Below, piece by piece: positions 47,256-59,302 of a stretch of DNA of 64,000 nucleotides (the stretch's first letter is position 1; each line of letters begins with the position of its first letter). The translations under genes and the position numbers were made by a program. The notes below the pieces were generated by a model. The model was not told the origin of the DNA, did no database searches, and saw only the letters and a list, made by a program, of their open reading frames with translations. Origin of the DNA: Clarkia xantiana subsp. parviflora (taxonomy: Eukaryota > Streptophyta > Magnoliopsida > Myrtales > Onagraceae); the NCBI GenBank assembly GCA_036873135.1, contig JAPTYO010000002.1, positions 22,718,452 to 22,782,451 of the forward strand, given 5' to 3'.

Positions 47256-48478
47256 TAATATGATATTTGGCGTGACCGGTTACAGACCATTCCGGATCAC
47301 TTAAGATGCGCAGTACATTATTTGGAACAACCTGAAGATTCTCCATAAATCATTATGATAATTGCTCTCAAAGGAAAATTCATTATGTGATCATCATCAA
47401 CTAAGTTCGGGATAAAATTCCATTATTTATGGAAATAATAAAAGGTGAATATGGGCCCGTTCACATGCCATGTGGACCGATATATTATTTTGAAAGATGC
47501 ATCTACAATATGGTCGCATGTGCATTAATTATCACGAATTTGCAATAGCAAAATTTCCAGATTATGTAATAAAGAATGATGATGATATTGAAAGTTGATA
47601 TTTACTACAAGATTCAGACAACTACATGTCTAAATTTGCAGTTTAGCATGAAAGTTACAAAGATCCTCCAATTACATAGCTAAACTGCTACTAATTAGAG
47701 CAAATTGAGTACAAATGCATGCTATTATGAAAGCAGCAATATAATTGCGCATCAAGCCAATGTTAAATCACAGTTCTCCCCTATACAACCAATTTTTGGT
47801 GAAGAGACAAATTTTCCATATATTCATATTATGGTGTGCGATATATGTTTGAATTACTCCACCGCAACGCACAAACATGGGTCTGGAATGTTGGGAAAAA
47901 TATTTTGTCTATAAATCAATTATTTGAGAACAATTACTGATATATATATTTAAAACAAGAGTGTTGATTGTCACTGTTGAACAACTTTTCCCAACATTAG
48001 GGGGAGAAAAGAAGCAGCTGGCAGAAAAGAGATTAACTGAAAAAAAAAAAAAAAATTGTTATCTCATTTCGATCCTCGCACAATGAGAATATGAACCTGA
48101 AGTTCAAAGAGAAAAGCATTTTCAAATACTACCAATAAGTGACTTTATGAGACCCAGAAAGTCATAAGTCAAGTAACAGCTGCAATTGCTCCAATTTTGA
48201 AATGTCCTGATTGGACAGGTTATAATGAAAAATAACTCTCGTCTGAAGCATGCGATATTGGTTCCAAATAATTTTTTTAATAAAAGAATGGAGCAAGATA
48301 AATATGGTCTTATTATGGAGGTGATTTCCCAAAAGAAGTAAAGACATAACTAAATATGAAACCCCATAAGTGATTCAGGTACTTGAAAGTAATTACAATA
48401 AAGAGATCTCAATGAGTTATGTCATTAACGGGAAGTGATGGAACCGTCAAATATAAAGTTGTCGACAACAGTTTTGAA

Positions 48479-49220
48479 CTATGTAGTTAAAAACTCGTTT
48501 CTAGGTCGTAAAAACGCACGTTTTTACGTTTTTACCATAAAAAACGAGTTAAAACGTACCAGAATCGCTTTCTGAGTAGAAACGGGTAGAAACGCGAGTA
48601 GAGTCGTAAAAACGGGTAGAAACGGTAAAAACGTAAGTTTCTACCCGTTTCTAGAATTTTTAACTTAATTTGCTAAAAATTGCTCAAATCTAATAAATTA
48701 TGTCAATCCCACAAAATTTATCAACCAAACCTACGAGAGTTTTTTTCATGGATCGTAATTTGTGGGTCAAGTCATATTTTATTAATTCAAAACTTATTCT
48801 TATTCTATTCAAGTTCAGTATCCATTAAATATTTAATAATATGCAAGAGTCTTAGACTCCACAAATATATTTTTCTCTTTTAAGTTTTTAAAATAATAAA
48901 ATATTAATTGAGATACTGGCCCACACTCTAATTGACCCGTCAATTATTCTCACGATTCCACAACAATTGCTCACCGTGACGACTGAGGTGACTACTGGTG
49001 AGGCCATATCTTTTATTAAAACAATGTTACAGGCTATTAATGAGCATATTGAATATTTTCGTATCTCTTTTTCATAATTACATATATGTACATTTATACA
49101 TTTTATTACTAATGTAATTTTAGCATTGGTAGAAACTTACGTTTTTACGTTCCGTCTTTACGACTCGACTTTACCTACCCTTTTCCGTATCTACTTAGAA
49201 ACTCGTTTTTGACTGCATAG
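48479..49220. mobile_element. hAT-like MITE inside copia element I
   Basis: 742 bp. The left end CTATGTAGTTAAAAACTCG and the inverted right end CTATGCAGTCAAAAACGAG form the TIRs. Subterminal GTAAAAACG/GTAGAAACG motifs are repeated many times in both orientations. It is flanked by an exact 8-bp duplication GTTTTGAA (48471-48478 and 49221-49228). It has no transposase. Confidence 0.85.
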
Positions 49221-50571
49221 GTTTTGAATATTATTCATGAGTGAAATCATAAAACAAGCGAGGAGTCGAGGATCTTGAGCTCAATATGTTAAACAAGTAT
49301 TATGATTGGCCAAAGTTTGAAAAGACGCAAGTATTAACATGAAAAATGCATAAGGTGGAAGCAAGTGGATACAAATTATTTCCCGCATAAATAAATTGTG
49401 TCGTAAGATATATACGCACAACCTGTGGTACAAATGTTATATGCAAAATCCTGGCATTTATTATATGGATCATTTAGTGGAAAAATCATCTTCAAATATA
49501 TTATTACGTTGGCAGTACATAAAAAGTTTTGAATGCGTCCCACATATGAGTTATTTATAGCCGATAGCAAAATTAAAGTGAAAATCCTAGAAGGATTGAA
49601 AATGCTAGCATGAAATTTTTTCCAAGAATGTTGGGTAATAAAGATATTCTACCATTTAAAATAATACATGCAAATTATGTTATATTCTCCACAATGTATA
49701 GCTCATTTGAGCTAAGCTATATCAGATGATATTATGCGAATTAAGAAAACTGATATTTTGATAAGTTGAATTGATCACGTTATAGCCGAAAGGGGCATCG
49801 CGTGAGGGGGAGAATTTAAAGATATTGAAACTCGTGAAGAGTTTGTAAATACAATCAATTTATTGATGATGTTAAATTCAGACAAAATATATTGAAAGGA
49901 CAAAGGTTTGGCTCGACCTGAAGATCGAGTACTTAAGAGATTGAAAATAATCTTGTCCTATAAAAAAAATGTCTTGAAGCTATTTTGCATAGATAAACAC
50001 GTTTATTGAGTACCTTAATGATTGTAAGAATTCCATGAGTTTAATATCATGATGAATCAAGACCTAAATTAATTTGCTACACAAATGTAAGTTATAACAT
50101 GGAAGTGCACAATTTTAAAATGTAGCATTATATTGTATATATATATGAAGATAATGCAGGTTATATAGTTCGAGTTGAAGATTGTTATATCAAAGGAGAC
50201 ATACAAAACACATTCGCCTCAAGTTATTCTTCATCCAACGAATTTGTTCATATGACTATCTAGCGGATCTTTTTAAGGAGGTTTTATCGACTGCGACATC
50301 TGGAATATTGGTGAACATGATTGGATTGCGTCGACTTAATGAAATTACGCGATGTCAACATCAGGGGGAGAATCTATACCGCTGCACTCTTTTTCCCTTA
50401 ACCAAGGTTTTATCCCATCGGGTTTTCTTGGTAAGGTTTTTAACGAGGCAGCTTACAAAAAGGGATCCATAAGTGTGTACTCTTTTTCCTTCACTAGATT
50501 TTTATCCCAATGGGTTTTTTCTAGTAAGGTTTTAACGAGGCACAATTCCCTTATGAACATCCAAGGGGGAG

Positions 50572-50755
50572 TGTTATGAATATATTTAGTGGATGTTCAA
50601 TATTACGTGTATATACCATCTTCCTTGTGTAGACTTTCCTAGTATTAAATTTACTTCCTCCACAAGTATATGTAATCCCTATATAAGGGCTCCTTATGTG
50701 TGATAATAAGACATCCTCAAGTTCCCTCTTCTATTACATCTCTACTTCCGTAACA
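50572..50755 (+). repeat. 3' LTR of copia element I
   Basis: 184 bp, identical in length to the 5' LTR with one mismatch (T/G, in CCTTGTKTAGAC). It is followed by the second GTATT target copy (50756-50760). Confidence 0.92.
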
Positions 50756-51219
50756 GTATTATTAATATTGGAAATTATTTTATATAATTAATGTTACTTG
50801 TTGGGTAAGTTAAATATTTTTTGACATTAAAACCCTACTTGGGCCACAAGTAAACATTTCAGCCCAACCTTTTAATTTTTTTTAATTATTGGGCTGGTCC
50901 AATATGTCAAACCAGGACGAATTAAACCGAACCGGATTTTCTCAATCGGTTCGACCTAATCGGGTCGGGTCGGACCGGGGTAACTAAGTGGATCTAACCA
51001 AACCGGCTTTGAGTGTTGAACCGAGCCCTATTTTTATTAGACCGGTTCGGACCGAACCAAATTTTTGAAATTAAAACCGGATTTTTATCTTCGGACCAAA
51101 CCGAACCGGTTTATACCGAACTGTACTCGAACCGGATTTTCTGGACCGAACCGGACAGAAATTGACTAAACCGAACTGAATTTTCAAAATTGAATTCAAG
51201 TCAATTAAAATAGGGAGGT
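50756..51219 (+). other. copy D: leader, right part
   Basis: Resumes the leader of copy D after element I. It corresponds to the inverted copy B leader at 14230-14640, including the GGTTCGG/CCGGTT-rich block. It stops at 51219 where an unrelated LTR begins. Confidence 0.75.
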
Positions 51220-51612
51220 TGTTGGGATCAAAATGACGTGGCCTTGGAACTTCGAGTAGTGGACTTCTAAGTCTCGCCGGGAGCTAGCTCACTCAGGTAT
51301 CTTTATTGGTCGCGTGGACACTTAGTTTCCTTTGGTGGCTTTGTGCTAGGCGAGGCCTCAAAAGAGGTGGGGATGACCCCTGATTCCACTCCGAATCTTA
51401 AGTCAGTAATGGATATCGAGAGAATAAAATATAGTCATTGATAGATCTCTCTTTAAATAATGAAAGTGAGCTCCTATTTATAGGAAGATCTTTACCGACT
51501 TTTTCAAGGAGGTGGTTACTATGCCTTGATCTGCTGTTTAATGGCGGTGGTTGCCTTTACTTGATTGGTAAGTGATACTTGAGTCAGGGCCACGCCATGA
51601 TGCCGTGGTACA
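51220..51612 (-). repeat. LTR of an unidentified minus-strand retroelement
   Basis: Plus-strand ends TGTTGGGATC ... CGTGGTACA. The minus strand has a TATA box (CTATAAATAGGAG near 51476-51488) and, just outside the right end, ATTAGGGGGGAT, a polypurine tract. This makes it a 3' LTR whose internal part lies to the right. No coding domain was recognised in 51613-52100. Confidence 0.55.
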
Positions 51613-54015
51613 ATCCCCCCTAATATACGTCCGACCTCGACGTTCGATCTCACTTACCGACCTCGAGTCTTCAAACTACAGGAGTAAACCCCCTGGCCGA
51701 CATAAAAATAGATAGAGATCCCGTATGCGACTCATGATCAGATAATGCCTCAAATCCCGACGAAGGATTGAGCTCAGTATCAACCATGGTGATCTACCTC
51801 AGACACCAACCATGAATCTTCTACTAAAACACCCTCCCTAGAGGAAGACCTCCGGGCTGAAACCACGAAATAAGAAGAGTCCTCGTGAGACTCATGATCA
51901 AATGAAGGTATATGTCTAAATGAGATATTAAGCTCATCTGAAGTAATGGGTAATAACCCAGACATCAACACAGTCTCGTGAGAGCATTCCAAGTCCTCGT
52001 CAAGACTGATGTCAAGTAACGACCAGGAAGCATGACAACATGGTCTATAGATGAAGAACATTCACATGTCATAGTGACAACAATATGAAGGGTGATAGAG
52101 ATAAAGTACCTGGTGTGGAGATAACTTAAGGAAACACAATACAAGATGAGGCCAACATAATGGTTGACACCATATGTCCGTGACGATGACAATGCCCACC
52201 TAGGGGGCAACATCAGGAACACATTCCGTAAAGTGAAATAAACACAACGAGTACGTCTACCACGGAGGCAAGACAACCAACACTAAAAGGTGAGATGGAC
52301 ACAAGGGTTGACACCCTATATCCATAACGTTGACAACGCCTACTTCGGGGGAAATATGATGAATACATACTACAAGGTGTGATGAACACAAGGGTCGACA
52401 CCCTATGTCCGGGACGACGACAACGCCATGGTAGGCGAAAGGGGGGAAGAACAATACCCAACATCTATAATGATCAACAACCCTACTATAGGGGATGGAT
52501 GATGAATACAAGGGTTAGCAACCAACACCCATAAAGGTGACAATGACGCCTCGGGGGCAGTATAACAACACAAGGACAGAAGTCTAGTGTACGCGAAGAG
52601 ATCAAACACCAGTATGGATACTACACCTACTAGGTGGAAACAACGCCTGATATAGGGACTGGCACTCCATTCACCATGTGATGATCACTCCGCCTACCCT
52701 GGGGGGGGGGGGGGGGGGGGCAACCTTTCACCTTTCAACTTGATACATGGCATACATGTAGGGAGACCCCCCATGTCTGACACCACTGATACGTGATAAG
52801 GCGTTAAGGGTAACCCCCTACGTCAAGTATATGCAAATATGATGGCAATGCAAGCATAGCATACAATGCCATCGACGCGAGACCCAACACCTCACGTCCA
52901 AGGTATCAACAAGTCCACTTCGGGGGCAAATTTTTTATAACTGTCTTCAAGTGATTACGTGTTACTACTATATTGATCAACATGGCTATCAACCCGAATG
53001 GAAGCATTGACATTCCTACACGACTATCTATCAACCCGAATGGAAGCAATGACATTCCTACACGGAAAATATATGGAATCTTCGAAAAATCGAAACTTTT
53101 TCAAAATCTGAAAAGAGGTAACCCCTTTCCGATTATACGCAACGATTCAATCATCCTTGGCTTACCCATATATTGCAAGTTTTTGTTACATGCCTAGGCA
53201 TATTTTCATGATATATATACATGCATCCATATGCATCACTACTAGTGTAGTCAAACACTTAGTAATTCCATCACCTATTACCATGTGTGCATCTAGGTGC
53301 CTGATAACTATAGTGTTATAACATTTATAAGTTTCCTATCACCTGACATGACTGTGCCTATAGCACCATTACTTCCCATGATTGATGATTCATATATTAG
53401 AGTCACATTGATACTCATCATCGATAGTTTCCCATGAAATATAGAAATTTTTCAATACATTACCATGGTTGCATTCATATGCATTACAATAAGTGTAGTA
53501 GAACACTTAGATCACTATTGATAACACATGCATACATAGATACATACTTGCTAGTGCTATGACACTCATGAAATTTTTCATCACATTGCGTGATCACATC
53601 TATCAACACTGACACTGTCACAAGTCATACCTTGTAACACTCTCATAGGCGCACATCATGTCACGTTGCCATTGATTCATATCTATTATATAGATTATGC
53701 ATACTCATACCCATGATAGCATATCCATATGCACTTACATCATTAGTTATGATTTATTACAAACACATGTGATTCATGTCATCGGTTACATACACGTCGT
53801 CATATGATAACACGTTTATGACTAACCCTGGCTCGCAATTTTTTTTTAGTATGATTTCAACATTGATATAGGTCATAACCTCCTAGAACGGAAGGAAGGA
53901 CCGCTCATCGTAAACAAGCAAAGGTAAAATAAAAGCCGAGATACAATCGGGTTTATAATCATTCTAAACAAATAGAGTCAAGGAACGGCAAGCCGATCCT
54001 TGACTCGGGGGAAAA
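51613..54015. other. noncoding retroelement remains, incl. internal tail of element F
   Basis: No gene recognised. 52150-52600 holds degenerate repeats of about 90-130 bp around ACAAGGGTYGACACCCTAT and GACGACGACAACGCC. A run of about 20 G lies at 52700-52719. The region ends in CCTTGACTCGGGGGAAAA (53998-54015), the same polypurine tract as elements H and E, so the right part is the noncoding tail of a related gypsy-like element. Confidence 0.5.
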
Positions 54016-54607
54016 TGATGGATATACACCCGATTTGACCTCACTAAGGCTTAAACACGGTCGCCCCGTCGACCTCGAGGTAAGTCCACTTGGTCCCGAG
54101 AAACATACACGACTTGACCGGTTGCTATAAAGCAATTGGGCTTGTCCGGTTGCAAAGCAACCGGACGGGTCCGGACGCGACGTTTCCGGACCCGTCCGGT
54201 GTCCTACAGGGCCGACGCTCCCGTTTCGACCCCTCTACCCCCGGACACTACTGTCCGCCGCGTATTTGACTTCTCCTTATCTCTGTGCGGGCCCTACCCA
54301 AAAATGTGGGCCCCTCCGGTGCCTGGATCCAATACTCTATAAATAGAGGCCTAGATCCTTCATTTCCAACTTAATCTCGGATTGAGACACCGGAGCTCTG
54401 ACTTCTCTCTACTTTATCTCTCTAAAATTATGTCCTGACTTTGGCATCGGAGAGGGTTCGCCAGAGACACCCCCCCCCCCTCTCTGGCACTACCCTTTGT
54501 GCAGGTCCGCCAGGCATGGAGTTGGGTCGACCATAACCCGAAGATCAGAGGAACGTGACTCGACGTAAGGCCGCCAAGATCGGACCTCGGATGAGCAAGT
54601 TCCAACA
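54016..54607 (+). repeat. 3' LTR of gypsy-like element F
   Basis: TGATGGATATACACC ... GTTCCAACA (592 bp), preceded by the polypurine tract. TATA (CTCTATAAATAGAGG) lies at 54337-54351, and a GCATCGGAGAGGG motif in R as in H and G1. It is clearly related to H and E but diverged. The right limit is less certain. Confidence 0.6.
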
Positions 54608-55887
54608 ACGAAAATCATGGTAACGAACATTAAATATCTCAAAAATATTTTCTAAGTATTTTATCGTTATTGCAGACAACGTACGATGCTCAATAAACAA
54701 GGAGCAATATGCAACAACCAACACACAACGGCCGACAACTATGTCCGGACACCGACTAACAATCAACATTAAGCATGCTGAAACATCATTCAAATCATGG
54801 GGCAGCATGTTGACAATGATCATTATGCATAAGTGAAGTTCAACAACTTATTTCCATTTTTTTAAAAATTTCAGCACTTAGTAAATTTTTGGCCGATTTG
54901 AGAAACTAACTACTATGGGGAATTTCATCAAACACCTTATGTGCATGTTAAGGTAATCAAATTCATGAAGATTTCAATAGTAAATCAAGACTAAGCAAAG
55001 TCATAAAAAGGCTAGCCATACCGGAATCGGACTCACCTCGTCGAGACGACCGAACCACCGTGCAAACCACCACGAACCACCACCCGTAACCTCACGCGCC
55101 GCCGCCGGTGAGGAAAGAATCGCCATCGCTCCGCCCGAGATGGCTGCCGCACCTCCGAAGTCCACCTTGCTCGTTCTCGCCGTGATCGAGTGAATTAATG
55201 GTGGCCGGACTAAGTTTCTTGGTGGCCAAGCTTTTTACTCCAAAGTGTCTTATCTTCAAGAAATGAGAGGATCCTAAAAACTACTAAGGATGGAGGATTA
55301 ATTAATGAGTATTCTCTCTCCTATATCTATCCACAATTATCTATGGATATTTCCTAAAACTTTCACTATTTCTAAAAAAGTCCCTAAAATGGCATGACTA
55401 TGGGTTGTTATCTCCTTTTTAGAACACTTAGCATTTTCTAGACTCATTTTAGCAATCATGACTACATGCTATGCGCACTTAATTTAACGCGCACTACGTC
55501 ATCTCATAATGCATGATGCATATCATTACGTGATCATTTTCATGATTCAATTGTTGATTACATGTTTACATCATTTATATCATGTCATCACATGTATGTT
55601 AACATCATAGACCATGATTGCACACATCCAGGAAAATTACTTTCTAAGTCCATTATCATATGTGCATTGTCCATTGTTCGTTGTCATATACATATTACTT
55701 GTTACACTAACCCTGTCAGCAGTTAAAAAATCTCCCGACAAGATTTAAAGTGGAGCAAAATCAAGGCCTTCGCGCCCAACCGTCAAACAAGCCACCCCTA
55801 TGGTCATCACGAACCTAAATTGGGCTTATATCCTATCTTAAAATAGAGTCAAGTATGGTCTGAACCGTTACTTGACTCGGGGGAAAG
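54608..55887 (+). other. element E: noncoding internal tail
   Basis: No gene. It includes CATGGTAACGAACATTA and AAATATTTTCTAAGT, found at the equivalent place in H (42259, 42285). It ends in CTTGACTCGGGGGAAAG (55871-55887), the polypurine tract. Confidence 0.55.
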
Positions 55888-56617
55888 TGATGGATATCTG
55901 CCCAATTCGGGTTCGTATTTACGTTCCGGAGTTCGTAAACACGTCGAAAATCACATAGCAGATCCAAATGCGTCACCCGAGGTCCAAAACGGTCCGGAGG
56001 CGTGGCATGCGCGTCCGAATTGCACCAAGAAATCTGGACCGTCCGGGTTGCCCTTATGCAATTCATACGTCCCTGATTTGCCCACAGGCAGTCCGAACCC
56101 CGTAGAATTGCCTAAGTCCGATGGGGTTCTGACTACTACCTAGGTACCGTGCGCTACCCTACTTACGTACACCAAGAAATGAGTCTCCCAAAGCCAAACT
56201 CAATCAAACCAGACGACGGTTCTATCTTCCTTTAAAACCGGCGTCGAACTGCTAAAAAACCGGGATCGGTTCTAAGGTTTCCTATAAATAGGGGACCTTG
56301 GCCTCCCATTTCAAAGCATATTCTCAAGAAATTGGCTTTGGAGCTCTGGCCTCTCTCTACAAACTTTCTCTCTCTAGATCCTCACTTAAGCATCAGAGAG
56401 GGTTCAACCGGCACCCCCCATCCGTACTGGTTATTACCCTTCGTGCAGGGAAGGAGCTCGTGAAGCCGGCAAGGTGCGCATTGCCGACAGCCCGCAATCG
56501 TATGCTGATAGCCTGAAGTATCTTCCCAACAACCTGCAGTCATCATCCGACAACCCGACTCAAGCATAACCCGAAGTGCCGAAGAGTCCGACCCCCCGGT
56601 TGGATTTGGACGCAACA
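55888..56617 (+). repeat. 3' LTR of gypsy-like element E
   Basis: 730 bp, TGATGGATATCTGCC ... TTGGACGCAACA, homologous to the LTRs of H (shared ends, CAATTCGGGTTCGTAT, TATA CCTATAAATAGGGG at 56280-56293). It is joined directly to the 3' part of copia D. Confidence 0.75.
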
Positions 56618-57009
56618 GGGATGGTCAAATTCACCTGTAATTCACTGTTTCTTGTATTCATTAGGTGGCCACCAGTCGGATATTAGTTGAAGGTTGTGAA
56701 TACTTGTGCGGATGCCCTGTAGAAGTATTCCTATGTGGAAACTGGGCAATTGGAGAATTATCAGTTGACCTAGGATACAACGCGATACAAATTGATGTTT
56801 TTAACAGATTGATTTGAGATAGGGAATCAACGTTTCGCGGGTGACACTCCTAACAGATGAGTAGCACGATGCCCGTCGTATCCGTCGATCGCATGGAAAA
56901 CCTCGTATGAAATATTCGGAAGCAGGGGCAAGATCAGAAGAGTGAAATGTTGATGAGATTTGGAAAACAATACATTAACAGGCACCCTCCCATTCCGGCG
57001 AGTAGGAGC
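56618..57009 (+). other. copy D: end of 3' noncoding region and polypurine tract
   Basis: GGGATGGTCAAATTCACCTG matches copy A from about 5175. The segment ends GGCGAGTAGGAGC. The gag-pol part of copy D is absent from the window. Confidence 0.75.
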
Positions 57010-57591
57010 ATTTAGCATATGGTGATTGGGCGCCGTAATTGGTAGCCTATTAATAATGCGTTACCTAAGAAATTGGGTAAATGTCACATTAGGGAAATTG
57101 GGCTTGACCCAAATCCCAATTGACATGAGAGGCCCAAAATATTGGTCCTCCCTTATACATGGTCGGCCGAACTTTAGTGGTAGGGACAAAGTGGACTTTT
57201 GTCCACTTTGCTCCTCCTATAAATAAAGGGTGTTAGGGTTTTATTTGGAGTAGTTCGCAATTCTTCCTAAGTGGTGATTTGAGAGAAAAACCTCCCCCCT
57301 AGAACTAATAGTTTCGGACGAATCACCTCACCACCAAGGGTGTGCCAATTTGCTTATATCAAAACACTCCAGAGATCCGTCCCTGCCAAGAATCGATCAG
57401 AGCCTTTGCCGTGGAGCTAATACTGCGTAGGACTTCCTTAACAAGAACTTCTACGGGTTCCGTCCGGTGGGTCGTGATCCTTAGGGACTACAGAAAGGGT
57501 TTAAGGTATGTGCATATCTTTCGCTGCGTAATTCTTATTACAAGCAAGCACCTTGTTTATGTTTCGTAGTAAGCTGCCCCGTAATCCAACA
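57010..57591 (+). repeat. 3' LTR of copia copy D
   Basis: 582 bp, (AT)TTAGCATATGGTGA ... GTAATCCAACA; the first two bases of the usual TG are mutated. It is homologous to the A/B/C LTRs. The flanks of D (AGAAT before 35311 and GCTAA after 57591) do not match. Confidence 0.75.
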
Positions 57592-58247
57592 GCTAAGTCC
57601 GACTATAATTAGAATTTCCTAACCTAGGAGACCCCAACCATGGTCTGACCTAGCCCTGGGCTTGAACTGAGCTATGTCAATTGAGACCTAGGTTTGATTG
57701 GGGTGCAATCTAACATGCGTCCCAATGGACCTAGCCCGGGTCAATAACAGGGCTAGGCCTGACCATAGTTAGGGTCACCTGACGTAGGCAACCCCAACCA
57801 TAGTCCAACCTAGCCCTGGGTTCGATCCGGATTAGGTCAATTGAGACCTAGTTCCGGTTAATGCCATAATTTGTAATTTTCAGATACCTAAAATCACAAA
57901 ACTGATATCAAATACTATTATGTTGACGTGTGTTATTTTTTTTTACATTTTTTTGTTATATTTGCATTGAATATTATTTTTTACACATTCATCAGGAGAA
58001 AAAAAAAATTGACACCGATTCAAATTTCTCTAAACATATAAAATAATTATGCATTCACTAACTGACATCTGATTCCTGGATCCGTCACTGACCGGTTAGC
58101 CAAATGAGTTTTTCTACCATGCTTGTGAATCACCATGCTTTTGTTTTTGTTTATATATTACTAGTGTGGACTTAATTGTAACTTATGTAAAAATTTAAAC
58201 GTATGAAAAATTATGAGTTTTTTCAACTACACGTCTACACCTAATAT
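57592..58247. repeat. intergenic DNA with a ~160-bp direct duplication
   Basis: ACCCCAACCATGGTCTGACC at 57632 recurs in mutated form at 57792, and TCAATTGAGACCTAG recurs after each. This marks two diverged copies of a unit of about 160 bp (57632-57860). No gene is seen. Confidence 0.6.
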
Positions 58248-58771
58248 TTGTATCATACTATTAATAATATCAATTTCCCTATAAGGTTCATGATATGGCC
58301 GAAATCTCGGATTTGGGCGTGCGAATACACTATTTCATGCGAAAACAACGATCTGAGCAAGACCCATAGTGTACTATGGAGTTTGACAAATTTAGGCCAA
58401 ATTCCTTCGTTTAAAGGGTCAAATTTGCAGTTTTATGTTTCTTTCGGTCATTTTTATAATTTGTCGGTTTTGTTTGGTACTTTATAGTTAATTTCGGATT
58501 TTGTATTTGGTTTAGGGTTTTAGATTTCTCTATTTAAACTCTGTTAGCCTTCATTTACATTCAGTTTATTTATATATGAAAAAAATTGAGGTTTTCCTCT
58601 ATCATGCGTCAATTCCTCGGCATTCTTCTGAATCAACCTATCCTTCAAATTCTCGGCATTCCCTTTCGAATCGACGAGTTTTTGATCCGTCTATCCCCAT
58701 TACGCTGCATCAGTTCACCTTTAGGGTAATAGAAAAATGGGACGGAATGATTCGAACCTTCGAATAGCGGG

Positions 58772-58826
58772 TTTGGTAATGCTTCCTTGATCAGAGCAAC
58801 AATAATATCACCGATATGAGCATATC
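58772..58826 (-). pseudogene. possible plastid-derived rpl14 fragment
   Basis: On the minus strand about 18 codons read YAHIGDIIVALIKEALPN. This closely resembles the plastid ribosomal protein L14 segment with YAHIGD and VIKEAVPN. The similarity is lost outside this patch and there is no start. It may be nuclear DNA of plastid origin, but the match is short and from memory. Confidence 0.35.
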
Positions 58827-59302
58827 ATGTACGTCTTGAATCAATGCAATAGCAACTAATTTAGTCAAATTCGGAGCTCCGAGTGAAGATATATAGATAT
58901 ATAAAAATTTGGGAAATCCCCATAGGCGGTAGTACATTTTAAATAAACGGTGATTCCGAGACCAAACTAAAAATGGATAAAAATACTTTAGTATGATCAT
59001 ATATCTCTAGAATAAATGCGATATAGAAAATGAGTATCACAATCATGGTGCTTGTGAAGTATAGTCGAAAGACCCCAAATAATAAATGGAACTTATATAA
59101 TAGTAAAATACAAAGAGGTACATTAAGTTGATGGAAATTCGCTCCCCTCAATTTTTGCATTACATAATTTATTCCTAAAAAATGTGTAAAGTTTTAATTG
59201 AGTCCATTAAAACTTTATTTTAACACAACTGAAAATATTCATCCATTCACTCCTACTTTAGGTTCTTGCTCACAAAATTTTGGCTTCACGCTTCCTGTGA
59301 TC
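58827..59302. other. AT-rich intergenic DNA
   Basis: No gene recognised. It could belong to the same organelle-derived insertion as the rpl14-like patch, but no motif supports this. Confidence 0.3.

Larger units (their letters stand above)
45107..50571 (+). pseudogene. copia element I: decayed gag-pol
   Basis: Integrase is traceable at about 47440-47520 (GEYGPVHMPCGPIYYF, the CGPI--PCGPF class), then at 47760-47890 (PIQPIFGEETNFPYI) and 47985-48100 (NIRGRKEAAG region, LSHFDPRT). The RNase H end is at 50180-50370 (LADLFKEVL, MIGLRRLNEI, HQGE). Stops are frequent throughout and no domain is intact. A hAT-like MITE interrupts it at 48479-49220. The polypurine tract CCAAGGGGGAG lies at 50561-50571. 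The region 46148-47255 carries a series of short palindromes; see findings. Confidence 0.75.

Noticed and set aside
35311..57591. Matching target duplication for copia D
   Set aside because: The flanks AGAAT and GCTAA do not agree, so no TSD is claimed for D.
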